This document shows, piece after piece, positions 46,744-59,850 of a stretch of DNA of 64,000 bases. A program made the translations under genes and the position numbers. The notes under the pieces were generated by a model that saw nothing but the letters and a program-made list of their open reading frames with translations, ran no database searches and was not told the DNA's origin. How positions within the stretch are numbered: the stretch's first letter is position 1; the number at the start of each line of letters is the position of its first letter. The stretch comes from Agaricus subrufescens (Eukaryota > Basidiomycota > Agaricomycetes > Agaricales > Agaricaceae), in the NCBI GenBank assembly GCA_029945375.1, contig CM057067.1, forward strand, positions 124,001 through 188,000, in the 5' to 3' direction.

Positions 46744-49606
46744 TCAAGCATAGCCCAACCAAAAGGTCATCATAGCTACCATGGCTGCAGCAAATAATAC
46801 GACAAGTAGAAGACCAGCAGCAACAATCCCTACACCAAAGTCACTCCAGAAACTGTTCAAGTCAATCACCGGCCTAATAGGCGGCCATACTCTAACCCTG
46901 ACAGTATGTTTCGTTCCGGGAGAATTATCCTTGGGAACAATAAATAAGGTTTGCCTGGTTTCATCATACCTGTATGCAAATTTTTCTTCCGTCCATTTTT
47001 GCAACTTCTTTTGCGCCGCGACATCGTCATCAATGTCATGTTTTGACCAGTCAACTTCGGTTTCCACGAGCACTTTTCTACCGGAAGCGAGTTGTGAAGG
47101 TAAAAATATCTCGGTTTCGTACGACCCTAATTCATTTTCATCTTTCACGCCTTGAAGAGGCACCATCCATGAGAACGTAAATTCCCCATTCATCATTTCA
47201 TAGCTGAACTTGAGTGGTTTTCCAGCTACTTTTGCAGGATACGGTCGGACAATCGCATCGAGAATACGACCGCCACCATCAAGATGGGGAGTATTTTGTT
47301 CGTACTCAAGTAAAAAGTTGGGCATTGCGCGACGCTGAGAAAACCAAGAGAAGTTTTCGCCATTCCAGTTATCGCCGTCTTCGTCGGTGTTATCGGGATT
47401 GTAATTCCACAGACTAAGAGAAATGAGTCAGAGGCATTTATCTAGGGTGTGAGGCAAACTTACTTAAAACCGACCAATGACTGATCCAAGCCGGTGATCA
47501 TAGCATCCATCATTCGCCGCTGCCAGAGGAATTCTTCTGTCGTAAAGGCTTCTTTTTCACTGAATTTCAGAAAAACACTTTAACCAGCTACCTCGTTAGA
47601 AATTCGAAACATTCTTACTTCAGATCCATGGGTATACCACATTCTCCGAACACCACGGGTATATTACCAAGGGATTTATATGCTTCTTCCTTCAGATTAC
47701 GAATCTGAAGACTGTAATTATTTCTGGCGCCGAGCTGACCCCAATAGAAGGCTTTCAAGGGGAACATCCCCTATGCTATTGTTGAGGAAATTGGACGACG
47801 GCGAAGGAAGCGACGGCATACCCGAGACAATCCTTGAACATTGACAGAAAACTCGCCGAAGGATTTGTTAAATAATGAGTACAAGTCATACCAATGAGGT
47901 GCATACACCATATTAGGAAGACGATGTTCTTCTGTCCAAGATGAAGGACAATACTAGGGATGTATACGTAAGGAAGGAAACTTGTGTAACGGTAGTAAAG
48001 ATACCTCATTGGGTATAGGCTCGACGAATAGTAGTTTGTTCGGTGAGGACGCTTTCAGTACCCGATCTGCCCATTTCTTCAAAAACGGATAGTAATAATC
48101 GGTATACCAGTCGACCTGTGTCAAGTCAGCCAACAGACAGATCAGTATACGCTTATTACTGACCTTCTCTCCGCTACTCGGGTGCTTGACAAAGTAATTC
48201 TCCCTTAATACAACTGCTTGGTTCTTGCTTTTACACCATCCCCAGACACCGTGCATTTCCCATATGCATTGTCCGTTTGTCGGCCCGTCTTCTTTCCATG
48301 CCTTCCTCCTTCCTTCATTCAACATTGTTTGCCCTGTCTGCCTTGAGGGCATTGGCCATGATCGAGTCCAAGTTCGTACGAGGGTTGGGTGACCAGCACC
48401 CAATTGGAAGGATTCGATGGGTGAAGGAATATGAGATAAGTGAAGTTCGGTATTATAATCAAAGGAATACATTGACTTGAGGGCAATGTAACCTCTGTGA
48501 GGTTCATTCATCATCTGGAAACCGATGACACCTTCAAGGTTCCCCACTGCACTCACAAGAGTATCCCACGCGTTCAAAAATGCGCCTTGAAGGAATTGTT
48601 GGATAGAAACGCCGCCTTCGCCCTTCACCTTGGGAGCAAAGGTATCGCCAGCCCAGAATAACGTACTATACAGACACATTAAGGGCATTCCGTTTCTAAC
48701 GAGCTGAAAACTCACTTCATCGTTGACGCAGCAAGTTTGTGGTATCCAGTCGGCCAAAGTCCTCTCTCTGTTTCCGTGTGGCCGCCCCCGCGCATTCCGC
48801 GCAACCACGCGGCACCCGTTTCCTCCAGAGCATCCAGATCAAAACCAGCTGCTTCAACCGTCCAAGCTGGGGCACCTGAGCCACCAGTGTACCGAGACCA
48901 GACATCTTGGTGAAGAGAAACGTATGCTATAAGTCCGTATTTCGGTAGAAGTGATAGTACTTCATGCAAATACGCCAGATATTTTTGGTCGTAGATTCCA
49001 CTAGTTGACAATCAGGTAAAGATTGTCATGAGAAGTTTGAGTCACATACGGTCCTTCGTGTTCGATAGACTCCCATGTCACAATAAAACGAACTGTTCAA
49101 CAAGTTAGATCAACCGACGAATCATGGTTTAAAATGGCACGCACTGAAGCTTAATCCCCACTTTCTTAACCTGGAGAAGTGCTCATGGGCCTCCGACAGA
49201 GGAAAAGGACGGCCGACAAAAGTCACACCCTTTGGATTATCAGGAAAATCCTCAATTGAATGATTGACCGGACTGGAAAAAAAATTAAGGAGGTTTCCAG
49301 AATACAAGTAGAGACAAGCCAACATTTTGCAATTCCCAGAAAGATTAACGCCACGGAGGTTACAAACGCGACCGTATCCATCAACAAAGTCGCGCCCCTT
49401 GAGACGAATCCCGCCACCAGTAGTAGCAAGAGACCAGTCATGGGCGTATGACGGTACTGAGCCCGGTTTGTATCGCGGCGCCTTTGAAGGATGTTGCTAG
49501 CGGGAGAATGGTCAGAAAGAAGAAGAAACTCTAAAAGGGTACCACTTACGCGTACTAAGTCGTCCACAAGAATATAAGAACCATCGGTAGACTGAGGATT
49601 GAACAT
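46744..49606 (-). CDS. GH5 steryl-beta-glucosidase, EGH1/EGCrP2 type
   Basis: Eleven exons (49550-49606,49324-49496,49145-49272,49050-49092,48716-49000,48164-48665,48005-48115,47822-47953,47619-47770,47464-47559,46744-47413) give 782 residues. Family members hydrolyse ergosteryl-glucoside and glucosylceramide (yeast Egh1, Cryptococcus EGCrP2/Sgl1). Conserved text includes 'LRGVNLSGNCKIPVN', 'RFIVTWESIEHEGP', 'HQDVWSRYTGGSGAPAWT', 'FQMMNEPHRGY' with the acid/base Glu, 'VVFGECGIPMDLN' with the nucleophile Glu, and 'LWNYNPDN'. The C-terminal beta domain ends in a hydrophobic segment (about residues 755-778) that may anchor it in a vacuolar or other membrane; yeast Egh1 is not described with a firm anchor, so this is inference. 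The start ATG at 49606 is the only in-frame option near the first motif. Confidence 0.92.
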
Positions 49607-50076
49607 AAGGTGCTCTGTTTACGTCATCAGTAACCGCATCACTCAGCCACTAATATATTGGCCACGATGCTCGCCGGAATGTACGGGCTCTTGACTCTAC
49701 CGCGTGAGTTCAGCACCAGAGAGTCGTTAGTATTGCATCAATTCGGTAATGTAGCCCAGGGGGTGAGATCGATGCTCAAACGTCGGTTAAGATACAACAA
49801 TCCGACCTCGGATCTCTGAATATACGAATATGTGACGCCGCCACCTGTCGTGTATAGCACTATAGAAAGCTTCCGGCGACCTGGATATGTTTCTACAGTT
49901 TATAGAAATTATCCTAGTAAATTAAGCTTTTGAAGGGTATCAATCTACAGTACTTTCCATCTGACAAATGGTTGTGCTAACGAAGAGAACGATGCACCCA
50001 CAAATCTTTGATATGTCTGAACGCATACCAGTAAGGAGACCGTGTTGTAGAAGCAGCCTAATAACCTAGTCGCCAC
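49607..50076. other. Intergenic, no gene seen
   Basis: This is the promoter of the GH5 gene and the 3' flank of the monooxygenase gene. No feature was recognised. Confidence 0.5.
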
Positions 50077-51912
50077 TCACCTGAAATTCGCAAACTCCTT
50101 TTCTAAGAGCTCTTCCGCTTTCTTGCGACCCTCCTCGTGGTCAGAGGTAGTCCAGCGTGTAATTCTCTCGACCTGGTGGAATACCTTTTCCAACACATCT
50201 ACTGGGATAGCATCCCCCAATTTATACCGCTCTAGATCGAATCCTGGGGCGGTGAGACTGAGGAGATAGCCTGTCTCATCCGTCAGCTCCGACATGCGAA
50301 TAGCGCGAGGAACACGAATGCTGTTATAGATGTTTGAGACTAGTCCGATATATTTGAAGTCCACGGAGGGTGGCGCTAAATGATGTGCCAAAAGAGATGC
50401 AAGAAGATAAGCGTCCTAAGGCATATTATCTCTTGAGACTCATATAAGGTGGAGTGTAAAAGCGAACACACCTCTATCCCAACGGTTGCCGCAGCACCCA
50501 GATGTGGAAGCATAGCGTGGGCCTAGAAAATTATTTAGCTGTGCAGACAGAAGCCAAATGATGAAAGGCGCACAGCGTCACCCATCAAAAATACTTTGCG
50601 ATATGAAAAGATGTCCAGATGCTCTAGTCGGAACAGTGCCCACTTTGTCGGCTTCTTTATGCACTGCTGATTATGTTGAAAATGACCTGAGAAGACTTGA
50701 CTGCAATACATACACCAATTAAAGCCAAAACTTCTTCGTCAAAACCTTGATACGTATCGAGAAATTCTTTTTGTGTGACATCTACCCTCCAAGGCCCCTG
50801 CCATGAATGCGTGTTTTTGGAAGCGTATGTGACCGCCACGACATTGACAAACTTCCCTTCAGACACAGGATACGTGACAACATACTGGCGATCGATATAA
50901 TAACAGTATTTAGCCTGATATTTGTTCCTGAAAGAATGAACGGGGTACGAACGCGCGTTACGCCAGTATACTACGAAAAATCATGTCAGAAACGGGATAG
51001 TCAGAGTATAATGTCACCTACGATTAATCCAGGATGCGTTACTGCTCTATGCCCAGGATGTAATTTTTCTAATTCTTCTCTCGAAACTAAACCGCGATAT
51101 GCAACAAAACCGGACCACACAAGGTCTCTATACTTATCATAACTTTCGGAATTAGGTAGCTGGGATAGGAAGAGCTGCCGGACAGTTGACTTGATGCCGT
51201 CAGCACCAATTAGAATGTCACACTTCGTAGAGGGATGGCCGTCGAAGTGAAGCGTTATAGGTTCAAAATCCCCTGGGCCATCATGCACATAATCGACTAG
51301 ACGGTGTCGGAGATAGAGAGTGCATGGTGCTTTTTTATGTACTTCGGTGCCTGGTACGGGAAGATGTCGAATGAATCCTCGTTGAAGATCAGATCTGTGG
51401 ATACGCAGGGCGCCACCTGAAGACAGTAAAGCTTCATCAGCCCATTAGAAACAACTCAAACTTTAACGAACCATTATTCATGGCGTCATAAACGTGGAAA
51501 CCATCTTTTTGGTCACCTTTCCGTAGAGCGAATATAATGCCTGATAAACGTTATTCAGAGATCAGCCCATTTTATCTACCGCAGACCGTTGGAGTACATA
51601 CGAGGGATAAGGTCAGGATAATGGTCGAAAAAGGGAGCTAAGGTCTGATAGACGCCCATCTCTCTTAATATTTCTAAAGTCAGAGGCCACATACTGAGCC
51701 CTGCACCATTGACATCCGTTAGCTCTCCACCCGCCTCATATATATCAATTGTAAATTTGTGCTCTTTATCAAGTTTATTAAGCGCCACCGCGAAAGCCAG
51801 GCCAACGATACCAGCTCCTCTGAACAACAGGGTAAGTCGCGGTAAATACAAAATCACCGTTGGGAAGGTGGACCAACACAATAGCAATCTGGGTTCGCCG
51901 TTCTTGCGACAT
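50077..51912 (-). CDS. FAD-dependent monooxygenase, salicylate hydroxylase-like
   Basis: Exons 51878-51912, 51602-51819, 51472-51540, 51018-51416, about 50714-50930, 50574-50666, 50472-50522 and 50077-50415. Group A flavoprotein hydroxylase motifs are visible. GxGxxG is built across the first splice ('IAIVGAGIVGLAFAVAL'), then 'VNGAGLSMWP', the DG motif 'CDILIGADGIKSTVRQ', and the GD motif with 'LMGDAAHAMLPHLGAAATVGIEDAYLLA'. These enzymes hydroxylate aromatic acids with NAD(P)H and O2. The join near 50.93-51.02 kb between 'HPGLIVG' and 'QYVVTYPVSEGKF' is not resolved and may include a tiny exon. The substrate is unknown. Two P450 genes follow upstream on the same strand, so a common pathway is possible. 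Confidence 0.88.
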
Positions 51913-52934
51913 ACCTCACGGGGAGATGATTAGGATGACAAGGTTACAGGATTAGGACCGGTGCACGTTTAGGGGCCGGAAATTTGTTCTATTTGATCTC
52001 ATCTTGTTGAGTCAGGCCGCTGATGTGAATGGCCTGGAGAACAAACGCCCCTATCCGGAGAATAAGCGAAAATTGAAAATTGAATCCTTATTCGGACAAT
52101 ACCTGTACGCGCTGTCGCACCCACGATCATGGATGGATCTATAGAATGGCATAACCGTGTATGGCCAGTGAAGTTTGAACCATGATTGAGGAGATGGTTG
52201 AAGCCGGATGAGTGTTACTTTTCCATATTCTCTCAAAAGCTACGAACTGTAGTAGGGCAGAAATTAGGGAAACCGCTGATGTGGGTGACCACTGACCACA
52301 TCAGAAGTTACAAAGCTATTCACACCAGATACTCGGTATATTTCATTTTCCACAGAGTGTTCAATTGTTCTCAGTCAGGAAGAGAAACTTAGGGCATGTA
52401 AATCCCCAACGATTGGCGATTTCACTAAAGGCGAGGACGCGCACTGAGCAGGTACGGGATGTATTTGACAAATGAAAAGAAAGGATTATTGACTTTACAA
52501 TACGCCTTCTGCTTTTATGTCTACTAGATATCTACTTCTTGAATAGAGCCACTGGGACTTCTCAAATCTGAATTGCCAAAAATGTTTCCTACGTCCCCCT
52601 AATTACTCTTCTCCTTTCTCCACTTCTGTATAAGGAAACTCCTTATAGGATAATATAAATGGACCGAGTATTTATATCAATGACGGCAATCAGGAACAAG
52701 GATTGAGATCCTGAGGCCTGAGGCTCACAAACGTGGGGGTACAAACGAGGGGCCTTATATATTGTGTCAGTTGAGAACTAAAGAGTGAATACTGAGGACT
52801 GAGTATAGTGAGACGATACAGCTATGAGGTAAAAGACAGGATTAAGTTAAGATCAGTGTGTGGACAGGCCAAATCGTCCTGGACAAAACACAGCGTTACA
52901 CAAGCTGGAAAAATTAGTGAGTGATTGTCGACGA
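51913..52934. other. Intergenic, 1.0 kb, no gene supported
   Basis: This separates the monooxygenase from the first P450. Only short frames without recognisable text were seen. Confidence 0.5.
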
Positions 52935-55297
52935 TCACAAGTTGTATTCCAAAGCTTCTATCTCTGCCGCTTCCGCTTCGGCCAGGATGACAGCCCGGGT
53001 TTGCTCAGGGATACCTCTTAGATGGAACATACAAGGCACATCTACCGGCACGCGGATCAAATCCCCGGTCGTGTTGTCTGGGTCCGGAGTAATGGGAAGG
53101 CCTGTCGAAGGGTCGATGCGCGCTTTAACGTCAAAGGCCCAAAGTATTCTGTAATGATGTTCAATTATTTAGATCCATGGAACTCAAAGATGACATACTT
53201 CGCAGCCACAATGAACAAAGAGTTTGAAGCAACACGTTGTCCAGGGCATTGTCGACGTCCAAAACCGAACGAGGGGACAGCTGGAGCGGGATCTGGACCC
53301 AAGAATCGCTCGGGTTCAAATTCTTCGGGATATGGGTATACCTAACGTTTGAATCCATGTAACCTGATATGTGAAAACTAATATGACTACCGGACTTACA
53401 ACAGGGTCTTTAGACATCAAGCTATGTGGTTTGAAGATAAATGCACTGAGTTAAGGGAGTAGAACCAATGAAGAAAAGCCTTACTCACTCGATATTAGGA
53501 TATATCTTACTTCCTGCCGGAATGTACATGCCCTCATATACATCTGCGGCAGTATTGCAATGAGCCATCGCGAGGGGCACGGCTGGTCGCCAGCGAAAAA
53601 CTTCTTTGCAAACTGCATTCAGGTAGGGAAGCATATCCATATCGCTGAACTCAGGTTGACGATTTCGTCCAATGACACGATCAATCTCTTCTTGAGCCTT
53701 TTTCATGGCCTTGGGGTAAAGCATCATGGCCACTAGAAAATAAAGTCACGTTTAAGGATAACGGAACCTATAAATGTCTAGTCAACATACTCAAGAAAAA
53801 GAGCATAGTCTGAGTCGTCTGTATGGAGAACGATTAACACAGGTTGGGCTTCCTGATGAATGGAAATCCAACCGAGGATCCTCCTGCCTGCCAAGGGGAA
53901 GAACAAGCATACGCTAATTCTATCTCGTCTAGGCCCCACCCTGCTTGTTTATCCAATCCTCGGACAGCGATCGACGGTTTTGCAGTGCCATTCACGATAC
54001 GCTCTTTAACTTCCCCGAGAAGTCTCAGATAGAGTTTAGTATCGCGCGCGCGCCTTCTTTCAGGCTCCCATCGGAACCATTGGAGCCATTTCTAAACCTT
54101 AATGAATAGAATACCCTACCAAGAATACGAAAACATACTGGTAGGCGCAGAAGAATTGGCCACTGTTAATTGATCAATTGAGGTGTGATGAAGTAGGGGT
54201 AGAATGACGTACGTTATCAACCATAAATCTTGAGGATCTGAGAGGTTGTCAGTTAGTTGTTAGGTGAAGAGTGCACGCCTCACATTACTCTATTATTTCC
54301 AATGTTCGTCAGTGCTACGTGATACATTCGGGCTAGTACTTACTTGTCCAAGTCTTCAGAAGTAGACGAATAATCAGCTAACGGATTTCAATCGATCCCC
54401 AGAAAACAACATACAGTTGTCAATTTCCATACTCTCTAGTGCAGCCTTGTCTTGGAGGGTTTTAATACGCCTTCCATAACCCAGGTTTGTCACAACTGAT
54501 AAACTAAATCTACTAAAGTCAGCCATCACATCATCGAAATTCTATGAGAAGATAGCTCACCTACGAAGATGCAAAGGGAAATGGGTAGGGTCTTTCTCGT
54601 CCATTAAATCTTTCAGAAGAATTTTCGCTTCCAGTGATTGGTAAACTCTGGCGGGGCCTGCAGATAACGCTGCATTGACAAGCTGTACGCGTATTGTATT
54701 ATTAAGATCCACGCATTGTATTGAGTTGCACGCACCGATCTCCAGTTCCTCCACCTCTGGCCGTAGGGCATGCTGACCCCTCTCATGTACCCGGAATATA
54801 TTTCACCACTGGGGTACCAAAGAAATTAAGTATCTATGAGAGGAGTAGAAAAGATACTAACGCAATTATGTCCGGATTTCGACTGGAATAGATACTTCCT
54901 CGCTTTTCCAAAAGGTCCGTCGCTGCTTTTATCGACCCTAAGACTTAAGAAGACAACGTTGAGTTTGAAACAATCGGAATCTACGTATCTTTGGCTTACC
55001 TATGATATTCGTTGGCCCCGCGATTGCAGAGGCAACAGGCCCTCCAAACCCAAACACCAAATGTCAAGATCACGACAATTTCAGCAAGTAGACATTTTTA
55101 CCGTATTGTCCAGTCCATTGAGCGAATGTTTTCCACGGCTCGTTCGCAGGCATATCAGTTTTATTGTCGCCCAGACCAAACCATCGGAGCTTGGGGCCGG
55201 GTGGCATGCTCGCCTTCAGGCGTAAACGTTTTTGAGCCCTTCGAGCAACAATCAGCACAGAGATGGCTGTCCCAGCAAGTAACCAAAAAGAGAACAT
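52935..55297 (-). CDS. Cytochrome P450, tandem paralog A
   Basis: At least ten short exons are visible. The N-terminus has a membrane anchor ('FSFWLLAGTAISVLIV'), basic residues and the Pro hinge 'MPPGPKLRWFGLGDN'. Then come 'ALSAGPARVYQSLEAKILL', 'FSLSVVTNLGYGRRI', the helix K motif 'KEVFRWRPAVPLAMAH' with ExxR, 'YPEEFEPERFLG' and the heme loop 'FGFGRRQCPGQRVASN' with its Cys ligand. The stop is at 52935. The set of motifs matches agaric P450s usually annotated as O-methylsterigmatocystin oxidoreductase-like, which are ER-bound monooxygenases. Not every splice site was fixed, but no stop or frameshift was seen between the motifs, so the gene appears intact. The substrate is unknown. Confidence 0.85.
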
Positions 55298-56305
55298 ATT
55301 TTTTTTCTTTTCTTTAGAATTTTCGGAAGTGGAGAGTGGTAAGAGCGTTTGAGCGGGCTGTTACGATTTATCAACTTTTTGGTTGCCTGATAGGAGGCAT
55401 AATAGAGTGTATAGCGTAATTAGGGGTACAATGAAGCTCCTCTCAATTCATAATTGTTGTAACTCATATCCCCTGATAACTCAGGGTTACCGGAAGACTT
55501 TTGGTGGATACGGGCCGGTGTCACAATAAGCCACGTCTCTTATTGAGTAAATATTGAGAATTTTGTGTTAAATGTCACGAAAAGTCACGAAAAAATCAAT
55601 CAATAAGGCAGGTGGCTTATTGTGACACCGGCCCAGTGTGCTGTAACCCTGCTGTAACCTGCCATCATGCGCGTCCCGGCACTCGCCGGCGGATTTTGAT
55701 ACTTCCACTGTTTCAAAACCATTACGAAGAACTTTATTCAGTGGCATTCTCCAGATGCGGGCCAATACCTCGCCCTTCTCACTTAACGCACTTTTTTGCT
55801 CATCCGGTTCCTGTCTGCTCCCTATTCTCAGTCTGACATCTAGTGGAAGCTTGCCGACCCATCAAAACAGCAACTCACGATCGCACAAACATTGAGTGTT
55901 CTCGACAGGTTTATTGAGGGAGGATAGTATGCTGAAGAAGTTGTCGATAAAATATTACAAGGGAGTGGTAGAAATGAACGTGTACGCCAAGAGACGACAT
56001 CTTATTTGGTGCTATGTATATTTAGGTAGTCAATGATGTAATTAAGTGCTTCCTCCCCTTGCTCGTCTCATTAACCTCATCCACGAGAAATACTGTGTTT
56101 TTCTGAGACGCTGATCTGAACACCGAGACTGGTACACAAACAGTGAGCAAGCGCAATGACTTGCGGGTCATTTCACCATAAGTGACGTAAAGGAAACGTT
56201 TCAACATCCACTAGAGCAACCAGGAAACTAAATCTTATTAAATTTTAGGACTGAGAATATAGTCTCTACATTTCAGGTCTATAGAATGAGCAGAACTTCG
56301 AAAAG
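55298..56305. other. Spacer between P450 paralogs, holds a TIR element
   Basis: Apart from the 123-bp inverted-repeat element listed separately, no coding text was recognised. Short frames at 55568-55836 run across the element. Confidence 0.5.
55512..55634. mobile_element. MITE-like element with perfect 23-bp terminal inverted repeats
   Basis: Positions 55512-55534 and 55612-55634 are exact inverted copies of 23 bp (beginning GGGCCGGTGTCACAATAAG). Just inside, CTTATTGA is also mirrored, so the whole 123 bp can fold into one hairpin. It has no coding capacity. No target-site duplication is obvious. It is probably a non-autonomous DNA transposon remnant. Confidence 0.65.
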
Positions 56306-58702
56306 TCACGCAGCGAACTCAAGTACTGCTATCTCAGCCGTTTCTGCTTCAGCGAGGATCACTGATCGAGTTTGTTCCGAATTACCCCTCACGAAGAATG
56401 CACAAGGCACATCCCCCGGTCCACGAATTAACTCTCCAACCATGTCGTCGGGATCTGGAACTATTGGACGCTTAGTCGAGGGATCGACGCGCGCTTTGAT
56501 GTCAAATGCCCAAGTCAATCTGCACAGAGGGAGGCGGCCAATCAAAAAATTTATCTGGGAAATTCAAGGATGACGCACTTTGACGCAACAATAAAGACAG
56601 CATTTAAAGCGATGTGCGCGCCAGGACATTGACGTCGTCCGAAACCAAAGACACTCGAGAAGGCCGGGGCAGGGTTAGGACCTAACCACCTCTCAGGTCT
56701 AAATTCTTCGGGGTTGGGATATGCCTAAATATTTCGATCTATGTAAGGGCATCAGAAGAAACGAGAAGATTTTAGATATACCACAGGGTCCTTGGACATC
56801 AAACTGTGTAACGTAGGGACTTTCAGCGAGTGATTGTTTACGAGAAGCGTACTCGCTTACTCAATGTTTGCGAAAATCCTGCTTCCTTTTGGAATGTACA
56901 TGCCCTCGTATTCATCTGCCACGGTATTGCTATGTGCCACTCCGAGAGGTACTACTGGTCGCCAGCGTTGAACTTCTTTGCAGATTGCTCCCAAGTAAGG
57001 AAGATTATCCATGTCACTAAACTCGGGTTGACGATTTCGTCCAACGATACGATCCATCTCTTCGTGAGCCTTCTTGAGGACTTCCGGGTTAAGCACCATG
57101 GCCACTGTAACACAAAAACCATCTCGCTGTCCAATCATTGTGCAGCCCTATGCAGCTGAATGGGACGTACGCAGAAATACACCGATGGCCTGGGTTGTCT
57201 ACTCACCAAGTGGTCAGTCAACATTCCCGTTTTCCGTAGAAAATACAGGTCTCACCGTACTTCCCCCTGCTTGCCATGGGGCAGAACAAGCATACGCAAG
57301 TTCAACCTCGTTTAGCCCCCATTCCTCTTGTTTTTCCAAACCACGGAAAGCGACTGAGAACTTGGCAGTCCCATTTGCGATGCGCTTTTTAACTCCGTCA
57401 AGGAGCCTCATGTAGATCGCTGTATCACGACGACGCATTCTTTCGGGCTCCCAACGAAACCATTGCAGCCATTTCTAGATTCTCGTGAATGAGAAAACTA
57501 CATGCTGTGCTCAAACTTACGGGAAGACGTAAAAGGATCGGCCACTGTCAGGGAACGAGCTATTAGCGCGGTAGAGTTAAGGTGAAAAGGAAATACGTTT
57601 TCAACTACAGATCTTGATGATCTGAAACAGAACTGTCAACAACCTGTAGATTTCCAGAAAAATGTGACCCACAATACCCTGTAATTGTTGGAACAATTTG
57701 TTAGTGTGGACCTTGCTACAAAACAAGTACATACTTGGTCAAGTCTTATCAAGGCAATGAGCAATAAGATAACGCCAGATTCTGCTTTGACAAATATGAC
57801 TCACAATTGTCGATGGCAACATTATCCACCACAATCTTGTCCCGGAGCGACTCGATGCGTTTTCCATAACCTACGTTGGTCATAACCGACACAGCAAATC
57901 TATCACAACTTGAGTCGAAAGTTCAATACTTGGTGAAGATGACGATTCAATAATCACCGGCGAACGTGGAAAGTGAACTGTTTAAAGTCTGTTTCGTCCA
58001 TGAGATCCCTCACTAAAATTCTTGCTTCTAGTGACTGCTGTGATTTGTAGTTTTTGGCTGCTTCTATGGATAATCCGGCGTGAATCAACTACAGGAATTA
58101 GTTGAGTTACAGAGAACATTTTTCTATGAGGATTTAGTCGCAACCTACCGACCGCCAGTTTCTCCACTTTTGACCGTAAGCCATTCCAACTCCTCTCATA
58201 TACCCTGAGTAAATTTCTCCCCTGAAAGTAGGAGAAATGAGAGACTATTCAGAATTGAGTCGATCGAGGCTCTTACGCTACTACGTCCCGGGTTCGGCTT
58301 GAGTAAATATTCCCCCGTTTTTCCAAAAGGTCGGTTGCCGCTTTTACCGTATTCAAGACTGAATACATCAAAATGAGTACGGAGGCGGGAAACAGGTTAT
58401 TGCCTTTGCTCGCCTATTAAATTCGTTGGACCTGCAACGACTGACACAACTGGGCCTACAACATCGTGTTAACATACAACCTCATGCTGAGGGGAGAGAT
58501 ACTAACCATATTGTTCATACCATTTCGAAAATGTTTTCCAGGCAGCTCTTGTGGGCATATCTCCTTTGTTGTCGCCAAGACCAAACCATGCAAGCTTAGG
58601 CCCAGGAGGCATTCGCGCCTTCAAACGTAGGCGTTCTTGTCTTCGAATCATTATGAGTACTACAAGAGTAACGAGTCCAGCGGCCAAACGTAGAGAAGGC
58701 AT
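56306..58702 (-). CDS. Cytochrome P450, tandem paralog B
   Basis: It is arranged like paralog A. The ATG at 58702 begins an anchor segment ('AAGLVTLVVLIMI'), then 'RLKARMPPGPKLAWFGLGDN' and 'WKTFSKWYEQYG'. Later exons give the ExxR 'KEVQRWRPVVPLGVAH', 'MYIPKGSRIFANIE', 'YPNPEEFRPERWLG' and the heme loop 'FGFGRRQCPGAHIALN'. The C-terminal exon (56306 upward) reads 'WAFDIKARVDPSTKRPIVPD' and ends 'AEIAVLEFAA'. Paralog A has the same end with small changes, so this is a tandem duplication that kept the exon layout. It is an ER-membrane monooxygenase of unknown substrate. Exact inner splice sites were not all settled. Confidence 0.85.
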
Positions 58703-59850
58703 GGCTTGTGCTTTGTGGATGGAGAAAGCAATGGTTCAAGTCGTACGCATACCAAACTGTATACCAGCATCTGATGCTAGTTTAGGGGTGTGTCGTTCAG
58801 GCGACCGGTTTGAATTTTGATACCCCTGACCTTTTCCTGAGCAAAGCACAACGCAGGGGTCTCACGATTAAAGTACGATGAAAACACCTCCGTTGCACAG
58901 CAAAACTTACGATGCGTGAATCAATTACGCCGTTACACGGAGCTCAAAATAGATCGCAATGTATGCAGAGCAAGAAGGAGGGAGAGGCAAAGGGCAGGCC
59001 GGGGGCCCTGCGCCTAAAACAAGGCTGATCCGGTATGGACTTCTCTTCGAGGAGCCTGCGGCCCGGAGCCGCCTCTGGGGACTTAGTAGACGATTAAAAA
59101 ACAGCCAGAGGCCCAGGTCCCTCTCAGGGGGCTTGGATAATTCCCCCAAGTGGTTACGCTCCTCTCCGTGGTGATTGAGAGTATGGTAACGGAGTATGAC
59201 ACCTAGCCCGGATCATTTACCAAAACCGGTGTACTCGTAAGGAAGAAAAGTAGAAGCGGTACCAGAGATATGCTAGTCGACGCCTAGTCGGCGTCAGGGC
59301 GGAAAGTCGGACGACTTGTGACCGACTTGTGACGCCGACTGCAGTCACTCCCCGACACAGTATCAACAACTGAATTAATCCAGTCGCATTTTGATTAACC
59401 ATTCTTGGTAGAGGGCTTCGGACTGATCGTCTGAACGCGACTTTCCCAGACTCCAGTTATTCCTTATATAATTAGGTACCGACTTTACGGCCAAGTCGCA
59501 TCGACTTGATCGCCCAGGCACTTACCGCACAGCACTGGACGAGATCGTGGATTAGCGTAGCGCGGCAATACCTTGCCAATGACTCCCCGATGTATCAGAG
59601 CTACTTCGAACAATCAGGAAACCTGAGGAGCGTTTATCCAGATCGATTGTGTCCCATACCAAGATCTCCCTATTACTGTATGTGCAAATCACCTCTCCCT
59701 AGAAATGTTGATATATTATATGGGCCTTTAGGAAGAACGCACCGGTACGCATAGTCTAAGTCTTAAGTCGGTCGTAAGTACACGTGCCACTTTTTTTTCC
59801 TGATTAGGAGGGATATCATTACGAGACCCTAACCCTATCGTCTCTTTCTT
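58703..59850. other. Intergenic with GC-rich and repeat-rich blocks
   Basis: A GC-rich block (about 58975-59170) contains a GCCTCTGG/CCAGAGGC hairpin. Further on lies an inverted and tandem repeat cluster (59286-59340). No gene is supported. Confidence 0.5.
59286..59340. repeat. 11-bp inverted repeat enclosing a tandem 11-mer
   Basis: AGTCGGCGTCA (59286-59296) is inverted at 59330-59340. Between them CGACTTGTGAC occurs twice in tandem (59312-59322, 59323-59333). It may be a decayed transposon end. Confidence 0.55.

Noticed and set aside
59824..59836. Two CCCTAA units resembling a telomere repeat
   Set aside because: Only two units occur, just before the SURF6 start; too short for an interstitial telomere.
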